From NCBI RefSeq assembly GCF_019059575.1, contig NW_024882190.1:124001-188000 (forward strand): a stretch of 64,000 nt of DNA, read 5' to 3'. The notes under the pieces are model-generated. The model did not search any database. It saw nothing but the letters and a program-made list of their open reading frames with translations, and was not told where the DNA came from. The stretch's first letter is position 1. The number at the start of each line of letters is the position of its first letter. Made by a program: the position numbers and the translations under genes. Below, one piece after another: positions 47,385 through 64,000 of this stretch. This stretch comes from Amphibalanus amphitrite. Lineage: Eukaryota; Arthropoda; Thecostraca; Balanomorpha; Balanidae.

Positions 47385-49215
47385 CTGTGAAACCAGAAGT
47401 TGCAGCCGGATTCACAGAGGATCGCTTGGTCGTTTTCGTGTACCTCTTTGTGACACATGCCACAGGGGTAGATGGGTGGCGCGTTGGGGTTTTGTGGGTT
47501 GAACACCATCGGTTGGTCGGCCGGGTACACCTGGAGACGGAACAGGGAACGGTCAGCTCGACAGTCAGCGGCCGCGTCCGATACGTTTCTGTCCAGACCT
47601 ACTCTACCTAACTATTATTGATATCAATTTCAATTCGCAGAGTTGCTACCCAGCCATCAACAATAAAACGTCCTAAAAGCTAACCATGAATAGCCATTGC
47701 TGGTCGACATTAGGACCAATTATCGATATTAGTTTCGTGATATATTTACTACACAGTAAACGAGCTTCAAAGTCTGAACATAAGTGCTGTAGAGACTGAT
47801 ATGGCAATGAGGCATCAAACATAAGAAAAACAAACAACAGAGGATAAGCATCGGTCATCCAGAAACGAGCCAATCATGCCGGCAAAGTGCAGCTAATAGC
47901 TATGCATAATATTGCAGACATAACGGCTTAGTGTGAGCTGACTCACCTTTCTGGACGAGTTCGGAGGCATGCCGCCGGGGCCGGGGCCGGAACCAGGCGG
48001 CATCCCCGGCCCCATGCCGCCCATGTTCATGTCGTGCATGCCGCCGCCCATCGAAGTCATCGGGTTCATGTTGTTCGGCATTGAGTTCATCATGTTCTGA
48101 TTGCCCGGCATGCTGTTGGGCGCCGACATCCGCGGCACCATTGGCGGCATGCCGTTTCCGACGGGCCCCATGCCGGGCCCCATGCCGTTCCCGCCAGGCA
48201 TACCCGGGACCATGTTGGGTCCCGGTCCCATGCCATGGCCCATCGGTCCGTTCATCGAGTTCGGTCCCATCGGTCCCATCGGACCGCCCGGCCCCATCGG
48301 GCCACCATGCCCCACCGGGCCGCCGGGACCCATGGGGCCGCCAGGACCGGGGCCCATGGTGCCCTGCATTCCTGACGGCATACCGCGAGGCATCATGCCC
48401 ATGTGGCCCATGTGACCCATGTTGGGCATCTGCATCGGCGCAGAGTTGGACGTAGCATCGTCGAACGGATTGCTCGCGAACACGGTGTCGCCATAGCCTG
48501 AAACAGAAACAAAGTAGTTCAGTTTAGATTTCACAATTTAAAACACCCTTTGTCTGAGCAATGATCAGCAAAAGCATCAATAAACACTTTTGTGGGTGTT
48601 ATTGACAGACAACACATTGCCACCTAGCTAGGCACGTTATTTATATGAATTGAATCATTTTGAATCATCTAAGTAAGAGCGGGGATGACAACGTTATCCT
48701 CCCGAAAAAAATATACAGCTGGAGAAAAGTTTTGATTGTCAATGAACATAACATGATTTGGATGCTTTTGTAATTCTGAAATACTCATTGCAATTCCTGC
48801 TATCCTGGTGTCAACACATTTCATGTTTCTTTTGTATTTGATTTTAAACATAAAAAGTCGAATTTCTCAACAATGATTGCTATTCATACAAACAAAACTA
48901 GGTATCACTCAAATTTCATGCAACAATATGTTCCCAGATATCCCCGGCCAAAAGCATCTCATCAGCACACAAAACTTCAAATGGAAAGACTTTCATGGGA
49001 ATATGCATTCGTGTTCACATTATCACACTTTGGCTGGCACACCTGTCAACTCAAATTAATAGGTCTCATCCTGGTCAAGGATACTCACATGAAAGCGGCG
49101 GTGGTACCAGATCTGGCACTGGAGAAGACTGGGGCATCGATGTGGCTGCTGCTGTGGTAGATGTGCGACGCCGCTTTTTGGCATTGCCCGGGGACTCTGG
49201 AGTATTGCGACCCAT
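47385..49215 (-). CDS. pygo: Pygopus (Wnt co-activator, PHD finger), C-terminal end not found
   Basis: Pygopus links BCL9/Legless to chromatin in nuclear Wnt signalling. Exons on the minus strand: 49215-49089, 48497-47947 and 47530-47385, joining in frame (127+551+146 nt) to 274 codons plus two bases. Residues 13-17 (KKRRR) are a nuclear signal. ASNPFDD (50-56) is the N-terminal homology box with the NPF motif. Residues ~60-220 are Gly/Met/Pro-rich low complexity. The PHD finger begins at YPCGMC and runs to GCNFWFHR, supplying Cys249, Cys252, Cys265, Cys269 and His274. The remaining three cysteines (the CTGLT...CDxC half) must be on a further exon after the donor at 47384, which I could not locate. 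The start is the ATG of MGRNTPESPG, in a typical pygopus N-terminus. Long plus-strand frames over 48081-48455 are shadows of the repetitive exon. Confidence 0.88.
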
Positions 49216-50790
49216 TTTCGGCCAGTGAGTCACAACAATAAGCAAGTAGTTAAAGGCTTAGCAGCACAGAGTTTGAATTAAGCCCTGAGGTCCTGTGAAA
49301 CAGAGATGCAAGAATGTCAGATACAAAGAACCACTCAATATACCCTGACAAAGAACAGCCTGCCAGGTAGAACCCAACTCTTACCAGTCACATCTGAGAT
49401 GTATCATTTTCAAGTCTCATGCTTTGCATAATCAGCGTATGATGTCACACTTATATTGCTTTGTTGGTAATTGGCATTATGGAATCGAAGAGAATGCAGC
49501 TGCTTTTAGACTTAGACATTATACATTTGGTAATCTGTGACCAAGGCCACACAGCAAAGTGTGAACAGAGTTAACAAGTTGCACTAGCTAGGGTGAAAAA
49601 TGTGCACCAGCCCACACTAACTGGAACTGGATATCTGCAGGAGTCTGAACCAAACAAGACCTATATTTTTTTACCACAAAATGTGCATATGAACACTTGA
49701 TGTGAAAACCACAATATAAGGTCCATCTCCATTACTCATTGGACAAACTCGTTCTGTCTCCCACACATCATTTACTTGGACAATAAGGCAACTACACAGC
49801 AGTTCTCTACAGCACCATGCTAGTGACCACACCGTTGCTTGCAAAATCTGCATGAAACCACTGTAACACGGGACCACACTGAAAGTTGGCTGAGTGCCTC
49901 CACACCCACAAGCTCTTGGCCGGTTTGCCATGCCTTACAAGCTGGGACAAAGGCACCTGGAGTGGACTGTGTGGCACCTCAACCTTGACACTGTCTAATT
50001 GCAGTTAACAGCATGTTGAGGATTTTTATGATGAGGATTCTGGCAGTTTAGTTTAGGTGCACATTAAGTTCACTTCACGTACCAAGATAAAAATGGAAAA
50101 TGAATGAAACAGAATGACTTGGAAATTGGAACCAATTAGAAATGAAGCAAGAGTAAATAATTAGCAAAGGAGATGACTTTATCTACAATGGTGTGCACAT
50201 ATTGTGCAGTGAATGAAATGAACCCAATCGCTTGCACATTAATAACCTTGGGTGACTGCCTAAGCTGCTTTGATTATCACTCCGGAGAAGAACTAGGAGA
50301 ATATAGCTCTTGTTTCCCAAGTACTCTTTTTATCATCATTTCAATATCGCACAGCATACTACCAGCTTTCATGTATAGGGAAGATCATTTCTGGAATATC
50401 TTGGCATTTCATTAAACAACCACAAAACACATGACTTTGACTACATAGATGCCAAGAAATACCAAAATAGTGCCTGGACAGTGGACTGTGGATATCACTG
50501 TCACTAAAGCTGTGTCACTAAATTGTTATCATGCAACAGCTACAAAAACTGGCCCAACAAGCACTAGAGAGAACTCCAGTACCAAGCAAATCAATAAAAC
50601 ATGTTTGTGGACATGTCCCGTGCTTGGTCAGACAGATCAACTGGAGGGCTGCTCATGGGCACCACAAACTGCTGAGTGACATGTGAGCGGTGTGTGCAGC
50701 TGCAGCAGGCGTGGCCGTGGGGGTAGACTAGAGAATGGGTAGTCAGTATCGGTGTTACTTACTTAGAACAAGTATGAAGTTGAAGTAACA
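49216..50790. other. pygopus upstream region, no gene seen
   Basis: AT-rich unique-looking sequence upstream of the pygopus start codon. It must contain the pygopus 5' UTR and possibly its promoter, but I see no decisive signal. Confidence 0.4.
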
Positions 50791-51420
50791 CCTACTATGA
50801 ACGTCAAACCCCTTGAGACCCCACTTTTTTGCGATAATTTTTAAATGCGTCAACTTTCGCTGACAATATTCTGGCAATGTATGTTTCAGAACCTGCCGAA
50901 ACTTTTATTACTAAGGTATTTTGACGCCAAACGATTATGGAAGGTACTTCTCATTCACTCGTAATGCTAAGGTCAATTCAGGCCCGGGCAGAGGCTTGCG
51001 CTCGGCCACACTCGAGCCCCGCCACCAGCGCCATCTGCTCTAAATGCCATCTACCAGCGCCCGCTACCGCTACCAGCTACCGCCCACCATCAAGCCTGAA
51101 TGGAGCGAGAGACGCGAGTGACCGGTCGCCGGGCAAGGAGCGCCGGAGGGGTAGGGCGGAGCTTCACGCTGACGTCATTACGTGGCTCCGCCCCATGAGC
51201 GCGTAGCCTCTACCCAAACAGCAGATTTGTTCCGTGAAATTTAACATAACGAGTGAATGAGAAGTACCTTTCATAATCGTTTGGCGTCAAAATACCTTAG
51301 TAATAAAAGTTTCGGCAGGTTCTGAAACACACATTGCCAGAATATTGTCAACGAGAGTTGACGCATTAAAAAATTATCGCAAAAAAGTGGGGTCTCAAGG
51401 GGTTTGACGTCCATAGTAGG
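50791..51420. mobile_element. Non-autonomous DNA transposon with ~180 bp inverted repeats
   Basis: CCTACTATGAACGTCAAACC at the left end pairs with the reverse complement of the right end (one mismatch). The pairing continues for about 180 bp, through TTTCAGAACCTGCCGAAAC and GGTACTTCTCATTCACTCGT, at high identity. The GC-rich core of about 270 bp is non-coding. No certain target duplication. The superfamily is undetermined. Confidence 0.85.
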
Positions 51421-51550
51421 TACCTAGTGTTAACCTCAAGGTACCCACTAAAAACGTTTGAAGGGGGTATGCCGTATGATGTAGGTGTAAGGCTGCATTA
51501 TGTAAGGTTTAATCGTGGGTTAATCAAGCTTTGCATGTAAATGAGTTTAA

Positions 51551-52017
51551 AGGGACCCTCCCACCTTCAAAAAAGTTAATGAATTGGCATGAAAGTGATG
51601 TTGCTCGGTTCAGAAAGAGCAAAAACGAATATCTACCAAATTTAATCGAAAAATATTCACCGGTTTTCAAGATATTAGACTTTTACTTTTGTTTACTTTT
51701 TGGGATCTCCGCTGTTCCTAGCGACTTTATTTGAAAGTGCGGCATTTGTTGCGCGCAAAGCAGCATATACCACCGCGTGCTACAAAACGTTTTAGTCAAA
51801 CATTTAACGGACGTTCGAAAGCCTGATGACGTTATCAGATTCCCGTAATGGTTAAGAGATAGGGACCACGCTGGTCCCACCCTGCAAGTAAAGGGAAGAA
51901 ATTTCTTGAACACCATAAAGCTGCGGGGGTTGCGACCAAGATAAATGGTGGTTTCTGAGCCTGGCCGCAAACTTGGCTATCTCAACTCAAAACTAATGTT
52001 AAGGTGGGAGGGTCCCT
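51551..52017. mobile_element. TTAA-flanked MITE (piggyBac-like), copy 1
   Basis: A 467 bp element with ends AGGGACCCTCCCACCTT and its exact reverse complement, flanked by TTAA at 51547-51550 and 52018-52021. The left ~250 bp and right ~50 bp match copy 2 (58581-59047); the middle does not. TTAA targets are characteristic of piggyBac, but the end sequence alone does not prove it. Confidence 0.8.
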
Positions 52018-52021
52018 TTAA

Positions 52022-53089
52022 ATGAGAGCCGACATTCCCATTATGATACTGGTGTGACATTTGCGGCGCGGAGAGACAGGCAAGACATAGGCGTTTCAAT
52101 TCAACTTCAGCGCACTACTACTTTATTAAATACCATGTCATCTCTTGGTAATTCCTAATACTTAAAATGCACAAACCTACACATACTCACAAGCAAAAAT
52201 AAACATCACAACCTCCCAAATCACCGCCGCCCAAGCACTGTCGGTGGACGACGGTCAGTAAACAAAATCAGCTGACCAAGGCTCACTAAAATAAATTGTT
52301 TTTTTGATATCCCCGATAAAACCTGCAAACAACGCAAGCGCACCAAAAAGATACATTGCATATTTGGTTTTAAATAGCACTGATGTCCACTCTTATATTA
52401 CATTATTATGTTTTTGTCCAATGCAACTGCAAGTCAACTGCGCTCGGTAAGTAGGGAATCCAAACAGGTGAGTTGAACAGAGTTGTACTGCAACGGACAA
52501 CCACTTTACACTTAGAGCCGATCGAGGCGAAATCGCCATCAGACGATTCTTAAATCAGTCGCAACTTGTCAGCGCCCATCCTGCGTTTATACTAGGTTAC
52601 CATTTCATTGATGGGCGAAATTTCGCATTCGACGATTCTACTAGTGGTGTTTAATCGGTTGTGTAGTTGCTCATGGTAATTAAATAACTGCATTAGGTGA
52701 AAACCTTGATGTTTTGAGTTTTATGGGGTTATTTGAGATTATTTCATAAAAAATTATTGCTTATTCAGATGCCAAATTTTTTCAGTAATTGACTCCCTCA
52801 AATGTTTACATAGCTGATTTATGGGACGGCTGCAAGGAAAGCAGTGGAATAGGGTTGGTGTGGCTTCGGCAAATATGGTAGTAAGATAGTATCATTTTAT
52901 TTAAACTAGAAATACTGCCAGAAAATGTCACCTGGTTGTTTGTGTTATCCTATATTTAAGGCTTACTTCGTGCATTCATTTGAAAATTTTGTAAATATAT
53001 TTTTTTTCATCAGAATCATGAAATGTTAGCACACAAAATATCAAAAATGAAATATATTTTGATAACCATGCAGTCTACTAGATTTTAGA
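52022..53089. other. Spacer upstream of MCM6, no gene seen
   Basis: AT-rich, no conserved frame. Its last part grades into the MCM6 promoter region. Confidence 0.4.
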
Positions 53090-53096
53090 AATCAAA

Positions 53097-53150
53097 CTCC
53101 CGCCTTGTTTCCGCCTAAAGTATTCCCGCTTCCCGCCAAATTCGCGCGCT
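53097..53150 (+). promoter_or_regulatory. E2F-type sites upstream of MCM6
   Basis: TTCCCGCCAAA at 53130-53140 is the exact complement of the E2F consensus TTTGGCGGGAA. Further CTCCCGCC, TTCCCGC and TTCGCGCG motifs lie within 30 bases on each side. They are 170-210 bp before the MCM6 start. MCM genes are classic E2F targets at G1/S. A site match plus context; not tested. Confidence 0.7.
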
Positions 53151-53310
53151 GCCAGATCTACACGCGCTCGTCGTGTCGGTCAACAACAAAAGATTTTATA
53201 CTCTGGTGCGCATTTGGGGTAATTAGCCCTATTTTTCGTGTTTTTTTTTGTTATTTTGGATATTTCCTTTGGTGAGCCACGTCTGATCGTGTCTTTTTTC
53301 TATAAGAGTT

Positions 53311-63524
<10,214 letters not shown>

Positions 63525-64000
63525 GTAAGGACAGATGCAGATGTATCCCTCTGCACTTCAGAGCTGTCAGAAATACGAGCTGAGTAGGACAGAGGCGGAA
63601 TCCAAGAGGCGTGGACGACCTGACTACTGTCCGTGCACCTGAAAACCTGAATTGACAAACATAAGCGGCATCGGGTGGGATAAGGGCGTGGTAGAGAAAT
63701 ATGACTGCGCGGCCTGCGTGACTTCGTTTGATTTTGTTGTTTTCTCGCCTAACTCATTACCCTAGTCTTCACCCTTTGCCTCGCTATTCCTATCCCAAGT
63801 CTTCTCAGTACCGCTGTGACCGCTCGGCTACCCCTGCCTGGCTGAGGGTCCTGGTGTTACATAAAGGGCTTGGAATCATTCAACCAGGCGACAGATGGCA
63901 ATCGCCGGTGGAGACACCCGATTTCGGAATTTTCAAAAGACACATTACGCATTTCGAGTTGAAGTTCACCGGTCAGGTCAAATGACGGCGTATCTCTCCT
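63525..64000 (+). other. MCM6 intron 12, start only
   Basis: Begins with donor GTAAGG. No exon for the C-terminal winged-helix region is recognisable before the window ends. Confidence 0.6.

Noticed and set aside
48081-48455. Plus-strand frames of 104-124 codons
   Set aside because: Antisense shadows of the Gly/Met/Pro-rich pygopus exon.
51531-51734. 67-codon frame shared with 58474-58764 as a conserved small protein
   Set aside because: Both lie in the nearly identical left part of the same MITE; the few differences include several amino-acid changes, so no evidence of coding selection.

Overview
This window is nuclear DNA of a metazoan, most likely an arthropod and probably a crustacean. 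I infer that from intron-rich genes with GT-AG introns, arthropod/vertebrate-like MEF2, Artemis, Pygopus and MCM6 proteins, long repeat-filled introns and many kinds of DNA-transposon relics. I see no operons, bacterial genes, CRISPR arrays, tRNAs or rRNAs, and I cannot name the species. Most short open frames in the window are chance frames in repeats.

Left third (1-24.3 kb) is repeat territory. Positions 1-4.3 kb hold nested tandem and segmental duplications built on a ~130 bp unit carrying the palindrome CACGTGCGCACGTG. Positions 4900-16823 are a complete LTR-retrotransposon structure on the minus strand. It has two nearly identical 4.8 kb LTRs, a primer-binding site, a polypurine tract and a 2.3 kb interior with no recognisable gag or pol, i.e. 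a LARD-like (large retrotransposon derivative) non-autonomous element. Positions 16.8-24.3 kb are decayed dispersed repeats rich in AGGTCA/TGACCT half-sites and G/C homopolymers.

Middle (24.3-40.6 kb) is the MEF2 gene on the plus strand: a GC-rich putative promoter/5' exon near 24.4-25.4 kb, the start codon at 28457, eight coding exons and the stop at 38909. Joined, they give 433 residues with no phase error. The exon encoding residues 19-86 (most of the MADS/MEF2 DNA-binding domain) is present twice in tandem, with equal length and phase and only 47 bp between the copies, so it looks like a mutually exclusive pair. A later exon has its acceptor region triplicated in 51 bp steps; the two upstream acceptors would lead straight into a stop codon.

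Right part: a single-exon Artemis-type (DCLRE1C) nuclease gene (42357-43664, plus), a pygopus gene (49215 down to 47385, minus, with the last part of its PHD finger not found), and MCM6 (53311 to beyond the right edge, plus; 12 coding exons, 689 residues). A perfect E2F-type site lies about 170 bp before the MCM6 start. Introns and spacers here carry several well-delimited non-autonomous DNA transposons. They include an hAT-type MITE with a perfect 8 bp target duplication, two TTAA-flanked elements and a 1.2 kb long-inverted-repeat element whose empty site can be seen in another repeat copy.

The four genes do not form a pathway: MEF2 is a transcription factor, Artemis a DNA-repair nuclease, Pygopus a Wnt co-activator and MCM6 a replicative-helicase subunit.
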